Source: Dryococelus australis | Lineage: Eukaryota; Arthropoda; Insecta; Phasmatodea; Phasmatidae | Length of the DNA stretch: 64,000 bases | Assembly (NCBI GenBank): GCA_029891345.1 | Contig: CM057000.1 | Span: forward strand, 127,261,338-127,325,337 | Direction of reading: 5' to 3' | Part shown: positions 33,416-44,449 of the stretch, in pieces | How positions within the stretch are numbered: position 1 is the first letter of the stretch | Layout of the letters: every line of letters starts with the position of its first letter | Notes under the pieces: generated by a model | What the model saw: only the letters and a program-made list of their open reading frames with translations | What the model was told of the DNA's origin: nothing | The model's database searches: none | Position numbers and translations under genes: made by a program

Positions 33416-33419
33416 TCTT

Positions 33420-35128
33420 GTTCGGTCGGCTAGAGAAAGCTATGGAGACGCCACAGTTGGATACGTGCAGTTAAAGAGAGGTGGCACAAAGTTCGTAGTA
33501 CAAGCAAGAATCTGCCCAGAACGTTAAGTTCGTAACAAAAACTAGTCAGTATAGTCAAAAATTGAAAAAGAAAATTATGAGATTGAAAGTGCGACATGCA
33601 AAGATTGTACTGACAGCCAAGATATGTAAACATAATGAATATTAGAAGATTAACTCACAATATGTAACTCAGAAAGTTAATAGTTCCGGGATTCCCCAAA
33701 ACGTTTTGTTTTATTTCAGTCATTCATCTTTCAAGAAAATTTAAGAAAATTTATTATTTTGCATCACATGCCCAAAAAAATTGAGCTTAAGTAGTTTTCT
33801 TTTAAATCTTTTTTTTTTTTGTAAACCTGATTTTAATCCATGGGAGGCGAGTGACAAACCAATTTAACCAACCACGGATCCGAGTGCAGAAATGAAAACA
33901 ATAATTCATTCCTCATGCAAAAGAAAACATCAGTTTATAGAAATGTTAAAAAGTTTGTAGAAAGGTTACATGTGGGATTCACAAGAATTTACCTTTCATA
34001 AATCTTCATTTCTGCACTCACCCTAAAATAAATAAATGTATTTATAGTGTGGTGTTTGTGAAGCTCAAAGAAATATTATTGGGTGAAAACTTAAGAATTC
34101 TGAAATCTACTGTTCGGGGAAAACTGTTGCGACAATGGCACACCAAAGAAGTGCCATTCCAGTGATAATTTTCTTAATTTGGTTCACTAGAAATTTGGAA
34201 CTATAGGCAGATATATTATGAAATCAGATATTTTAACATCATAATTTTTTTACGCAGTTTTCCAGTTTAGTAGGTCCACATAAAATAAACCTAAAATAAT
34301 GAGTAACAGCTTTCCAGTTTAGAACAAAAAAACACATGGTAGTTGATGCACGTATTCATCACGTTAATAGTATCATGTTCATATAAATTATAAATTAATT
34401 GTAACATTTTTCATGAACGTTTATCAGAGGAATACAATCATGGGGTATTCAACTGCTGAATAATTTGTGTTCACTAACATTTAGAATATATGTTTTCCAA
34501 ATGTATGAGAATTAGTGTTGTGGCTGTCAATATATCTTACGAAAACAAATCTGTGGTGGACAACAAAGGGATTAACTGGTTCTGAAACTTGTACAGTATC
34601 ATACAAATGACGTCAGTTCGGAGCATTGTGGAATACGTATCAGTTTCTTGTATACTGGTATGCCATTTTTTTTATACCTGGAAACCAGAAAATTGGTTTC
34701 CATGCGGAATCAAACAGATAGCTAGTAATCTGAAGCACGTCTTTTTTTTTTTTTTTTAAGCAAAGTATTTATTTCGTTTGGTCCTATATCTGAATGTTTT
34801 CCGATTGTTGCCTTAAGTATTTTGCTAACAACTTTGATCTGTATGTTTTGTTATGGACTATATGTCCTTAAATATTTACTACATAATTAGTTTAAACGTT
34901 ACACACTGAGAATAATTACAACGCTTAGCAAGTTTAAATAATTATTCTTACGTCGAAGGGATCATCGCAGCAATATAAGAGTGCATGTCACATGTACGTA
35001 CATGCCTCGGCACGCTGTTTCGAACCATTTCCGCCATATTTGTTCCACTTTTGGGGGGCGGTACAAAAAAACTATTTATGCGCAAATTTGTAGTTGTGCT
35101 ATATCATCTTGGCCCACAACACACACTG
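33420..35128. other. No gene recognised
   Basis: AT-rich. Nothing recognised apart from homopolymer runs. Confidence 0.4.
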
Positions 35129-35130
35129 CT

Positions 35131-35310
35131 TCCGAGAGCTATCTGTTTCGTGCTCTTACCTCCTTCCACTCGTATCGAGCTGGTGACGTCACAGCAGCGA
35201 CCATGTTGTGACGTACTTCTTCCGAGAGCTATCTGTTTCGTGCTCTTACCTCCTTCCACTCGTATCGAGCTGGTGACGTCACAGCAGCGACCATGTTGTG
35301 ACGTACTTCT
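35131..35310. repeat. Perfect tandem duplication, 2 x 90 bp, with CRE sites
   Basis: Copies at 35131-35220 and 35221-35310 appear identical. Each holds the palindrome TGACGTCA (35184-35191, 35274-35281), the full ATF/CREB half-site pair, and a further TGACGTAC. A 67-83 codon frame passes through both (90 is a multiple of three) but shows no known domain. Confidence 0.85.
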
Positions 35311-35626
35311 TCCATGGGAATTATAAACGCCTGATTTTTTAGCTGCCGCGAACAACTCAATTCAACTCCGGATTGAAACGTTTCACTTCAAATCATCTTC
35401 TTTGGTCGTGCTGTTTCGACAGGTATTCTTGCTGAAAAACACTTTAGTGCCCCATTGTGGCGCGTATGAACTCGGGACAAACGCGCTTAGTCCTTAGAAA
35501 GGGGCTTGTTTCGCAGTACACTTTTCGTATCATTTCCTTGGAAAGATAGGCTTACGTCTGTCTGGGATATACAGGTGGAACATCGACTTGAATGCTCAAA
35601 ACTCGGCACACACGTAAGTATACACT

Positions 35627-35912
35627 CTAAGAAACTATTCGGAAATGTATCATACCAGTGTATACGTTAAGTAAGAAAGCAGGGGTGGTAATATTTCTCC
35701 CTAGAGATCCACTGTAGCGTTCCTAGATTTGCTTAGGAAACAGTCAAACGAACAGGGAAGTTCCCAACGGTGTACAGTAGCAACGCTAAACATTCCTGTA
35801 TATGCAGCTTGATGTGTAGTATTATACCGTGCATTGTATAGGTTCAAAACTTCCATTACAGTTTCAGAAGTTTACCACAAATTTTTTTTACACTGGTAGT
35901 ATTCAGTTAGGA
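35627..35912. mobile_element. Possible short element with CACTCTAA ends
   Basis: Left ACACTCTAAGAAACTATTCG; reversed right CAGTGTAAAAAAAATTTGTG. The ends resemble those of repeat R and M4. Only short stretches pair, and no second copy was found. Confidence 0.35.
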
Positions 35913-36084
35913 CATCCTACGTTTATAGTTTTCTGCAACGCAGTGTGTTTATTTCGAAAATGGTAACCATTTTAATGTTTAGGTCATCATTTCATAATTC
36001 GGGAATTATTCGAATAAATTTTCTTTGTGTAATATTAATAAAAAATTAAATTAAACAAAATTTCGGTAGTTTTATGTCACGTGA

Positions 36085-36172
36085 CATATTAAAGACTTAA
36101 CCAAAGACGTCATAACTTAGGTGTGATTTGCAAAGCTTTGATTCAAAATGTGTGAAGATACTGGGAATAGAC
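36085..36172 (+). repeat. Repeat E, 3' part
   Basis: GCAAAGCTTTGATTCAAAAT, then GTGTGAAGATACTGGGAATAG, follow the E 3' blocks at 4800-4850 and 42800-42835. M1a has inserted immediately after. Confidence 0.4.
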
Positions 36173-36176
36173 TATA

Positions 36177-36601
36177 TAGGCTGTTCACGGTAAAATGAGC
36201 ACTTTTGAAAGCCCTGCCTAAGATCTACTTATATGCACGTTATGCATTCTTCCGCTGTATGTAAAATTAACATTTCCATGGGCCTCATCACTTTATCATG
36301 CGTCGACCAAGTGAAACTGTGAAATTATTAGAAAAGTGAACATTTTATAAATCCGCTATTTTTTACACGCTGATGCATTAAAAAAAACAAAAAGCAATAT
36401 AAAATATTTAAGTTAAGACAAATGGTTACCTAGCACTTTTTATTCGACGTTGAGATATGGAACTGCTTTCCATATATCGTTACCAACTTTACCGGGCGCA
36501 TGTCACTAAGGGCGACCGTTAAAATATATGCAGGAAAGGGCAGTGACATACATATCTCTAAGGTTGATTTCAAAAGTGCTCACTTTACCGTGAACAGCCT
36601 T
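36177..36601 (+). mobile_element. M1a TIR element
   Basis: 425 bp, full length. Left TAGGCTGTTCACGGTAAAAT, right CCGTGAACAGCCTT, TA at 36175-36176 and 36602-36603. Confidence 0.9.
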
Positions 36602-36604
36602 TAC

Positions 36605-37037
36605 AAGAGATCGCTCAGCAGGAATGTTGAGCCTGCAGCTGGGTGTGTTTGCCTGTGCGAATAGCTGTGGAGTCCGCGCTGACCGCAATTTGTCGCTGTA
36701 GTGCGGAAGAGATGCCTTCCCTTGGGAAGGGGGATGCTGGGGGGGGGTAATCCCCCCTCCCCCACCCAAGGCACAGCTGTCTTTCCGAAGCGAGCCGCTG
36801 TGAACGCTGACACGCGCAGACGAGTAATTATCCCGGGCCCCCGCGACCAGTGTTGGTTAGTTGTCGGGGCTTCCTCTCTGCCAACCCCTATGTGTTCCCC
36901 CACGCCAACTTGCTTCTGTTGTAGCAGCTGTCATGGCTGCGCCGTCCTCCTCTACCCCTCCCGCACTCGAGCGAAATACTCGTCAAGGAGCTCGGACTAA
37001 CTCCCTTGCGCCACCAACCAAGTTTGCTCCACTGTAA
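36605..37037 (+). other. GC-rich island with short Met frame
   Basis: GC-rich segment squeezed between two M1 copies. It contains a hairpin-like GGGGGG/CCCCCC pair near 36740-36765. A plus-strand frame starts at ATG 36933 (MAAPSSSTPPALERNTRQ) and stops at 37035-37037 after 34 residues. This could be a truncated transposon ORF1 start or a first exon with a donor at GTAACG. Neither can be settled here. Confidence 0.3.
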
Positions 37038-37140
37038 CGAAATTTCGCCGAGAAATTGTTTTTGAATTTTACAAATGTTTGCGCCGACTTCTAGGTTCGA
37101 ATCCCAGGTAACAGATTGGGTGTTAGTTGCTCATAAGTTA

Positions 37141-37502
37141 TAGACTATTCACTTTAAAATGTGCACTTTTGAAAGCCCTGCTATGCACGTTATGTTTTCT
37201 TCCGCCTTATGTAATATTAACATTGGCAATGGCCTCGTCATTTTATTCATGCGTCGGTCAAGCGAAAATGTGAAATTATTAGAAAAGTATATATTTTACA
37301 AATCTGCTCATTTTTACACTTCGATACATTAAAAAAACCCAGAGAGAGAATGAAATCATTTAAGTGATCAAAAATGGTTACATAAACACTTTTTATTCGA
37401 CGTTAAGATACGTGACTACTTCCCATACATCGTTAACAACTTTACAGAGCGCCTGTCACTGAGGTTGTTTTCTAAAGTGCTAAATTTATCGCGAACTGCC
37501 TT
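37141..37502 (+). mobile_element. M1a TIR element (worn)
   Basis: 362 bp. Left TAGACTATTCACTTTAAAAT, right CGCGAACTGCCTT, TA at 37139-37140 and 37503-37504. Lacks the TTAAGATCTACTTG block and part of the right interior. Confidence 0.85.
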
Positions 37503-37581
37503 TAGTTTGCAAGCCGTCCCATAAAAAAATCCTTAGTTATAACAGCGGGGTACGTTAATAAGCCCCATACGATAAAATTAA

Positions 37582-37650
37582 AAATGTTTGTAACGGTACA
37601 AAAATTGCTCTTGTAAAATCACCCATTCGTAAAACTACAAGGGCTGTGTT
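37582..37650 (-). repeat. Fragment of repeat R right end
   Basis: The reversed sequence has CTTGTAGTTTTAC and TTTTTGTACCGTTACAAAC, as in R at 32475-32535. It abuts the S1 copy at 37659. Confidence 0.5.
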
Positions 37651-37658
37651 TGTGAGAA

Positions 37659-37885
37659 GGGCCACGGTGGCTGAGCGGTTAGACTGCTCGCCTTCCATCA
37701 AGGCGAACCGAGTTCAATCCCCGGCCCTGCCATTCCCGGACTTCCACAAGTGGGAATCGTGCCGGACGATGCCGCTGGTCTCCGGGTTTTTATCTGGAAT
37801 CTCCAGATTCCCCCGCTTTTGAATTCCGGCGGTGCTACATTCTCGCCTCATTTCGCCCTCATCGGCTCTCAAGACCTGGCATCTC
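37659..37885 (+). mobile_element. S1 SINE with complete tRNA head
   Basis: Best head in the window: GGCCACGGTGGCTGAGCGGT then TAGACTGCTC. It includes the A box (TGGCTGAGCGG) and the B box as GGTTCAATCCC variants near 37710. The body GGGAATCGTGCCGGACGATG and the tail CGGCTCTCAAGACC are present; the last bases of the family are cut. Confidence 0.85.
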
Positions 37886-37889
37886 ATAA

Positions 37890-38545
37890 CAAAACCATAA
37901 AAATTACTTTTTTTCTAATTTCCAAATTTATATTTAACCCCGAAACAACTCTAAATGAAGGCTCTCATAATCGGGCTAATCGTAACTATAATTCAATAAA
38001 CTTAAATGAAAATAAATTTTAATTCATGTAGAAAGAAATACCAGTGCACAAAACGAAATATTTCTGCAGTTTGTCTTAAAACAAAATATTTATTATGTTA
38101 AGTAGTGTTAAAATGGTGACGTGTAACAAAAATGCGAACTTGGAGAAACGATGGTATTATTTTGTTTTTAGTTTTGGCAGGTTTCGTGCAAAACATGGTA
38201 CAATTTTGAAACATCACTCAAAGAAAATTGAATTTCGTGTCCTGATGAATTCTCTTTAAGTTTTCCAAAGTTGAGTTGAGAGTTTACGCACGCTAAGTGT
38301 GAATGTGAATAGATGCATGTATATATATATTTATTTATTTACTTATTTATTTTCATGCATACTTACGTTACTTTGAGATTGTGAATCCATGATTATAATA
38401 TAAATACACGGGGTGACTATCGCCTTCCTTTCTTCTTCTGGTTCACCTACGAACCGTCGCTTCATGTCTTGCATACCGTTGCAACCACAAACATGTTAAT
38501 TTTGCAAATCGTTTCCCTTTACGTCTCAAAATGTTAAGAATATAG
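37890..38545. other. No gene recognised
   Basis: AT-rich. The frame at 37750-38022 is largely SINE. Confidence 0.4.
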
Positions 38546-38547
38546 TA

Positions 38548-38942
38548 CAGAGTGATTCTCAACTAGACCGACAAACTTAAGGAGGCGATTCTTCATGGAA
38601 AAGTAAGAGGAGAATATGTGTGACACTTTATACCTAAACCGAATGTAAAGGGAGGCACGAGTCCTCAAAAAAAAAAAAAAACAGATTTTATGCCGTATTC
38701 GTGCAAAATACCGGCTCTTACGTTGAAGGTCCCGATAACATACAGTAATGTTCCGAGAGTTGTCGCTGTATTTTACTTCTTTACCGATATTTTGCACAAA
38801 TACGGTTTAAAACCTCGTTTTTTAAGGGCTCATACCTCCCTTAATATTCGGTTTAAGCATAGTGTGTCACATATGTTTTCCTTTTACTTTCTCATGAACA
38901 ATCACCTCCCGAAGTTTGTCGGTCTAATTGCGAATCATCCTG
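38548..38942. mobile_element. M5 foldback element, full copy
   Basis: 395 bp with arms of about 160 bp. Ends CAGAGTGATTCTCAACTAGA and, reversed, CAGGATGATTCGCAATTAGA; TA at 38546-38547 and 38943-38944. Inner loop about 38700-38790 (CGGCTCTTACGTTGAAGG). The frames on both strands arise from the arms and are not genes. Confidence 0.85.
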
Positions 38943-38944
38943 TA

Positions 38945-39425
38945 GATTCTCTTGCTTGATCAGGAATCATCTGGCAATAGTTCCGCTGCCACTCAAGTCA
39001 CTTACGTTTCATTGGTTTTACATTCCCTTGTTGATTCTGTATGACGCAACGACATTTCATTCATTTTCCTGTGTCTCATTCTCCCAATTTAAACGTTTGT
39101 TTTTCGTTATTAACTGTGCCCAACATTGTCAACATTAATATTATTTATATCGCGCCCATGTCCCTCTTGACCAGTAGACTCCATCTTTGGACTCTTAATA
39201 AACAAAAAGGATGGCAAAAAAATGCTTAGTAGTCCCTATAAGAAATTTCTAGTTCTTCTTTCGTAAATGACATGTTCCTTTTCACTTCTCCGTTACATAA
39301 TTTGAAATTAACATCAACATTTTAATTGAATTTGTAGTTTATATTCTGACACAAACTTAAATGTATTATATTGAACAATCTCAACAACGCTTGCCAATCT
39401 GCCAATCAGCTGCGCAATAAACTGT
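38945..39425. other. No gene recognised
   Basis: AT-rich, unassigned. Confidence 0.4.
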
Positions 39426-39426
39426 G

Positions 39427-39675
39427 GAGTGAAGATGTACGGGCGGCTCTAAAACATCGACTTCTTGAGAGCCGATGAGGGTGAAGCGGCGTGATTATGG
39501 AGCAGTGCTGGAATGCAAGGGCGGGGAAATGGGAGACCCTCGAGAAAACCCGTCGACCAGCGGCTTCGTTCGGCAGGATTTCCACATGCGGAAATCCGGG
39601 AGCTACACCGCCATGAATCGAACCCGGTTCTCCCAGGTGGGAAGGCAGCTGTTTTAACCACTATATCACCATGGC
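39427..39675 (-). mobile_element. S1 SINE
   Basis: Nearly complete minus-strand copy. Tail at 39427 (CGACTTCTTGAGAGCCGATG reversed), B box GGTTCGATTC near 39622, head ending GGCCATGGTGATATAG near 39675. Confidence 0.85.
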
Positions 39676-39699
39676 CAATAAGTGTAAAAATAAAGCAAA

Positions 39700-39872
39700 T
39701 TGGTTAAATATTAATTTTTCTAATAATTTTAGTTTCAATTGACCGACGCATGAATAAAGCGATCAGACCCATCGCAATATTAATTTTAAATACGGTGGAA
39801 TAATACACATCGAGCGTGCAAGTAGATCTCTATCAGGGCTTTTAAAATTGTTAGGTTTACGGTGAACACCTA
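39700..39872 (-). mobile_element. M1a TIR element, truncated
   Basis: Minus-strand remnant of the first ~170 bp, from TAGGTGTTCACCGTAAACC at 39872 to the TTATTAGAAAAATTAATATT region. The other end is absent, and S1 sequence lies next to it. Confidence 0.7.
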
Positions 39873-39895
39873 TAGTTGAGAGGTTTGGGGGCCAC

Positions 39896-40230
39896 GATCC
39901 TTCATTTCTAAAGCTTTTGCAAGAATTAATTTTTTGTACCCAAACGGGAGCCGATATTATAAAATCCTCTTATAATTTTGTTACAGATTGTTTTTATTAT
40001 GTAGTCAAATTTTTCTGACAAAAAAAAAGTGTAAACTTTTACCCAATTAATTAATTAGCGAAAGTCTGGTTTGTATAATAATTAGTTAAAACTATACAAT
40101 TTTTGAGTTGAAAAAATTAGACTACGCAATAAAAATAATTTGTAACAGATTCGTAAGAGGATTTTACAATATCGGGTCCCGTTTGAGTACAAAAAATTAA
40201 TTCTCACAAAAGCTATAGAAATGAAGGATC
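39896..40230. mobile_element. M3 foldback element
   Basis: 335 bp. Arms of about 125 bp pair from GATCCTTCATTTCTAAAGCT and, reversed, GATCCTTCATTTCTATAGCT. Both contain AATTAATTTTTTGTAC and a GGGxCCGATATTxTAAAATC block. Single copy, flanked by M1a and S1. Confidence 0.8.
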
Positions 40231-40237
40231 TTGGTCT

Positions 40238-40454
40238 AGAGCGAGACCTTGAAAACCGATTAGGATGAAAACGAAGTGGCTATAGAGCAGCGGCGGAACG
40301 CAAGAATGGCAGTACCAGGAGAAAACCCGCTGGCGAATGGCTACGTATTCCACGTTCTCCACATGCGATAATTCGGGTGACGTTGCCGGGAAACTAAGGT
40401 GGCGACCCGTGGTGGAGGGCGAGTTGTCTGACCACTTAACCACCGCGGCCCCCC
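40238..40454 (-). mobile_element. S1 SINE
   Basis: Minus strand. The head is clear (GGCCGCGGTGGTTAAGTGGT at 40454 reversed). The B box region has decayed (GTTTCCCGGCAACG), and the tail ends near GGTCTCGC at 40238. Confidence 0.75.
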
Positions 40455-40459
40455 TGAAC

Positions 40460-41285
40460 TAGAAGTCGCCGTCGTGACTGGAGGAAGTATCTTGGGTGGA
40501 CGTAGGGGAAAGTGGTTTCGTTCGAACGGGGAGAGGCCACTTCGCAATTCGCCACTGAGATTCGTCATTACTTCTACTTACAGCATCCGAAGCGATGAAT
40601 GCGTAGCCAGCACGATCACCTGATCTCCCACCAACTTACCTCTACACAGAATATTCGAGAACTCAGTCCCCAAACCCCAGACATAGTTTATTTGGTTCAA
40701 TAGTAACTCAAAAACCCTGTACACTTACATCAGGAAAGTTACTTATATGTCATTTAATTTTGTTCAAAGTTGTGACCTACAAAGCCTGGAAAGCAATGTG
40801 TGTATGTTAAGTTGCATAGGAAGTTAGGTGCGCGACGCATGCCTTGATCTGCAGGTGTTGTACACCGCAAATTTGGACACCAGTGTTTGATATAAAATTA
40901 TGTTTCCGGATATCAGTATAAATGGATTTTGTGTTACCATTGGTACAAAGAAACTATCTCCGGAGTTTTGAGACTGAGTATCTTTTGGCACATATTTAAG
41001 AGTGGGGTGGAACTTGTGAAATAGTTGTTTGCGCGAATACGCGTATCTTGGTAAATAATTGTTCTGAAAATACGACTTCTTATCAGAAAATATATAAATC
41101 AGTTATCTAGGTCCCGATTTTTTTTTACTTTTGTCATATTAAGTGTATTCTTCCATTAAAAAATCGTGAAAATGATCGAATATCGCATTTTTAAAGCTTG
41201 ACTATGCAGTTCTCTTAAGCGGCAAGAGAAAAGTACAAAGATACGGGCGTAGTTTAATATGTGCTCTTTTATCGCGTGTAATAAC
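40460..41285. other. No gene recognised
   Basis: Mixed composition, unassigned. Confidence 0.4.
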
Positions 41286-41535
41286 ACCCAATATGTTACA
41301 GATCTGATTTGCACAGCACAGCGTCACGACGGAACAACTGTACGCCTTGCGCGTAGGAGCGATGAGGCGCTATAAGTGCGTGAAAGTGTCGCCCGTATCG
41401 CTCCCTCGCTTCTTGACCTTGCAGCTCCATCCCACTCGTAACCGCACAGACATGGGAATCAGCTGGCACCAGTTTGGCTCTAACTACTCGGCTGCGGCAA
41501 GAAATCGAGGCTGTCTTTCCCATGTTCGCTATCTT

Positions 41536-41725
41536 CGAACGAGTTATTCGCGACATGCAGAAACGTTGCACAGTCTGTGTGGCCAATAGTGAGCACCATT
41601 TTGCTAAGACACTTCAGATGTGTATCCTTCCGAACGAGTTATTCGCGACATGCAGAAACGTTGCACAGTCTGTGTGGCCAATAGTGAGCACCATTTTGCT
41701 AAGACACTTCAGATGTGTATCCTTC
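41536..41725. repeat. Tandem duplication, 2 x 95 bp
   Basis: Units 41536-41630 and 41631-41725 begin CGAACGAGTTATTCGCGAC and look identical or nearly so. They lie in a GC-rich patch (41290-41830). 95 is not a multiple of three, so the duplication would shift any reading frame. Confidence 0.85.
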
Positions 41726-41829
41726 CGAACCACGATTCTGCAATGATAGCCATAATCAGCTATGCGAATGAACTGTGTGTCGAATAATGAATCGGACTGT
41801 CTACCGTCTCACGAACATGGCCGTCGCCA

Positions 41830-42400
41830 AAAATGTCTGGGCTCAATCTCGTTAGACTTTCGGTTCCTTATTGCGAAAATATAAATTTGCACCGTCTTTG
41901 CTCTGCCATGGTGATTACACTAATTTGTTTTCTAGTCTTGTCATAACGGTAATTTGGTTTTAAATAATATTTTAATTATAATGTATTACAATTTTTGTAC
42001 TTACGCTAAGGCGCACTTGAAATACAGCATTTTTAAGAGTCCTGGGTAAATGACAGATTCTTCCACTAACTATACAAGAGAATTCCGGATGAATAAACAG
42101 AAACAGATGCGAACAAGAACTCACTTAGAAATTGCAATGTTATTATATATTAGTATGTGAACAGTAAAACAAAGTAGGTATTGAAACAGCGGCATATATT
42201 TTTACGTGTTTGCTTCTCTCCACTTTACACCAAACGTCATGATTTCAAATAACCGAGGAGTAAAATTAAATGCAACCTCACCGTCTGCTACTAATACCGA
42301 ACCATTTAATGCACTATTGAAACTTCTCTTCAAATTTCTTTAATTATTTGGTAGTTTACTAACTCCCTTCCGACATTTCGAAATTTCCGCTATACTGTTC
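41830..42400. other. No gene recognised
   Basis: AT-rich, unassigned. Confidence 0.4.
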
Positions 42401-42404
42401 ATAA

Positions 42405-42845
42405 GTATAACCCATTCATGGTTACTTCCAACTTTTCTGAGGTCGTGCTAAAGTTCTACTTCCAGGATATTCATCCGCCTCATGCTAACAATGCTGGACG
42501 AAGTCTGGAAGATGATGCGAAAGGGACGACAACGCACAGTATTCGTGCGCACTCTGTGCAATAACATTTTGCATAAGAACTACATATTATTAGGCATTAC
42601 CAACACACCTGTTATCTCACTGTTTACATTCATTATACTGTAAACGAAATATTATTATTTATAGGCAGAATATAAGTAAAAGTTTAATTTAACCAACAAC
42701 AAGACACTTTTATGTAAACAGAAGTATAATACGTTTGTGATGAGTGGCATATTTACGAAATAACCAAACACGCCATATATGGGGGTGGTTTTCCTAAGGT
42801 TTGGCTCAAAAGTGTGAAGAAACCGCAAACAGATTTTACTCGCAG
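42405..42845 (+). repeat. Repeat E, most complete copy
   Basis: Joins in one piece the 5' blocks seen at 3640-3905 and 9460-10130 with the 3' blocks seen at 10962-11150, 4745-4850 and 36085-36172. It can therefore serve as the reference for the family. No TIR or coding frame identified. Confidence 0.6.
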
Positions 42846-42866
42846 GCTGCGAACGTTAACACCAAC

Positions 42867-43107
42867 TAGGCTATTCACGCTAAAGTGAGCGCTTTTGAAA
42901 GCCCACTCGTTTGGAATAATAGTCAATAAATATATTTTATTGTATCCTTGGGCGTTAACTTCCGGGTGAGGTGAAATATACACACTGTGTTCAATACGTA
43001 CCTTACAATATTTATTTTAAAAAGGTGGTTAAAGGACGAGAAATGGCTGAAACGGAAAAGTAACTAAGGCCGCCTCAAAAGTTCTCACTTTTTCCGTTAA
43101 CAGCCTA
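42867..43107 (+). mobile_element. M1b TIR element
   Basis: 241 bp. Left TAGGCTATTCACGCTAAAGT, right CCGTTAACAGCCTA. TA at 43108-43109; the left flank reads AC, probably mutated. Interior of the M1b type (CTTCCGGGTGAGGTGAAATA, GAAATGGCTGAAAC). Confidence 0.85.
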
Positions 43108-43109
43108 TA

Positions 43110-43440
43110 ACTGCTGTCGAAGCGTGTTGCGAAGTCGGCCGACAGTTTACAAAGACGAGAAATGCAGAGACCTCCAAGAAGCCATCGATCTCGGCCTCCC
43201 TGTCTTGCCGAGACTGCCACATGTATCACGAAGCTTGGCAAGGGAGTTAGTTATCGGTCCAGCCGCCAGGGGCTCTCTCCGCCGCAGGACTTGGGAAGGC
43301 CAGCAGAGACTAAGTGACCACCAGCACTTGCGCCAGCCATTAATCATCCCAGCACCGAGGAGAGAATTGCTCCACCTACCACATCCAGAATACTGCAGAG
43401 AGCGCCACTGTGAGGTCACGTGGATTGGCTGACACAGGCA
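43110..43440. other. GC-rich island, unassigned
   Basis: Plus and minus frames (102 and 139 codons) overlap head to tail, as expected from GC content. No domain recognised. Could be a host exon or transposon remnant. Confidence 0.25.
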
Positions 43441-43444
43441 CTTA

Positions 43445-43874
43445 GTGTTTGCTCTCACAGCAGCTTTTACAATATACTCTAAGATATTCAAAATAGTTTT
43501 TAATGAAAATGTAGACTCGGGCCTTAAAAAAAAAAAATTAAAATATCTCAAAAATGTTAGTTTCAATGTTACCAGAATTTGTCACGCAGGTGTATTCGTT
43601 TGTTTATTAAATCTTAAAAGACATACACAGAGACGAGGAATACGAAAATAAAGTATTTAGCAAGGCGTTAGCGAAAAAATAATTGTAAAATTGTTAATGG
43701 CGCAAGTGCTAAACAAAGGCCGTTTCAGCGAACGGAACACCAAACTCATAATTAACATCAAAAGTAAATTAAAAAATGAATATATGTGAAAATCAGGAAA
43801 GAAACGAACAGCCTTTTCATAACTTATACTGTAAAAATAATATTAACCTTCCCAAACGAATTTGATAATCCTAA
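43445..43874. other. No gene recognised
   Basis: AT-rich, unassigned. Confidence 0.4.
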
Positions 43875-43877
43875 GTA

Positions 43878-44446
43878 CACTATCTACCAAAAAGTAATTG
43901 GGCACCCGTGAAGATAGGTAATTCAGTACGTCAGTTGACTTGTGTTTCACGGCCTTCGGCGTAGGACCGCTAGTGTTTGTCCGTGGTAGCGTGAACACAG
44001 AGGCCTATTGTAACAATCTGGATAATGAAGTGCTCCCAACATTTTGGCGTGTTTACGGAATGAACCAGTGTTACCTTTACGATGACAATGCCAGGTGCCA
44101 TATTTCAAGGGCTACTATGCAGTGGTACGTCGACAAAAATGTTTGCCGATTGGACTGGCCCGCACAGAGCCCCGACCTCAACCCTATAGAACATCTTTGG
44201 GACGAATTGGATTGTCGGGTGAGGGCTCGTCAGGCGCGGCCAAAATCCATTGCTCAACTCATGGAATGGTTGCCAGAGGAATGGCGACGAATCCCCGTGG
44301 ATGTCCTGCAAACACTCGTAGAGAGTATGCCAGACAGGGTGGCTTCTGTTATAGCCGCAAGAACTGGAACTACGAGATTCTAACGGAGTGACAACCACCG
44401 AGCAAACATTGCGGTCAGGTGCCCAATTACTTTTTGGTAGATAGTG
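43878..44446 (+). mobile_element. Tc1-like element, internally deleted
   Basis: 569 bp. The terminal inverted repeats match for about 28 bp (CACTATCTACCAAAAAGTAA then TTGGGCACC). TA at 43876-43877 and 44447-44448. Between them only the last third of a transposase remains, fused to ~60 bp behind the left end. A full Tc1-like element is usually 1.3-1.7 kb, so about 1 kb has been lost. The near-perfect ends suggest it moved recently or was moved in trans. Confidence 0.9.
43940..44383 (+). pseudogene. Tc1-like transposase, C-terminal part
   Basis: Open to the TAA at 44381-44383 but begins without ATG (TTG at 43940), so it is the remnant of a longer gene. Tc1 transposases cut and paste DNA using a DDE triad. 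The second Asp is in YLYDDNARCH and the Glu in DLNPIEHLWDEL, with 34 residues between them, the D34E spacing of Tc1. The segment GPLVFVRGSVNTEAYCNNLD precedes the second Asp, as in complete enzymes. The DNA-binding domain and first catalytic Asp are deleted, so no activity is expected. Frame and motifs after the junction look intact. Confidence 0.9.
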
Positions 44447-44449
44447 TAA

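Noticed and set aside
34981-35355. Protein gene over the 90-bp duplication
   Set aside because: Frames exist on both strands because 90 is a multiple of three; no motif or start context supports a gene.
36740-36766. Intrinsic terminator-like GC hairpin
   Set aside because: Bacterial-type terminators are not meaningful in this eukaryotic context; it is a G run facing a C run.
43124-43566. Overlapping 102- and 139-codon frames
   Set aside because: Frames on both strands over a GC-rich patch without recognisable motifs; neither could be chosen.
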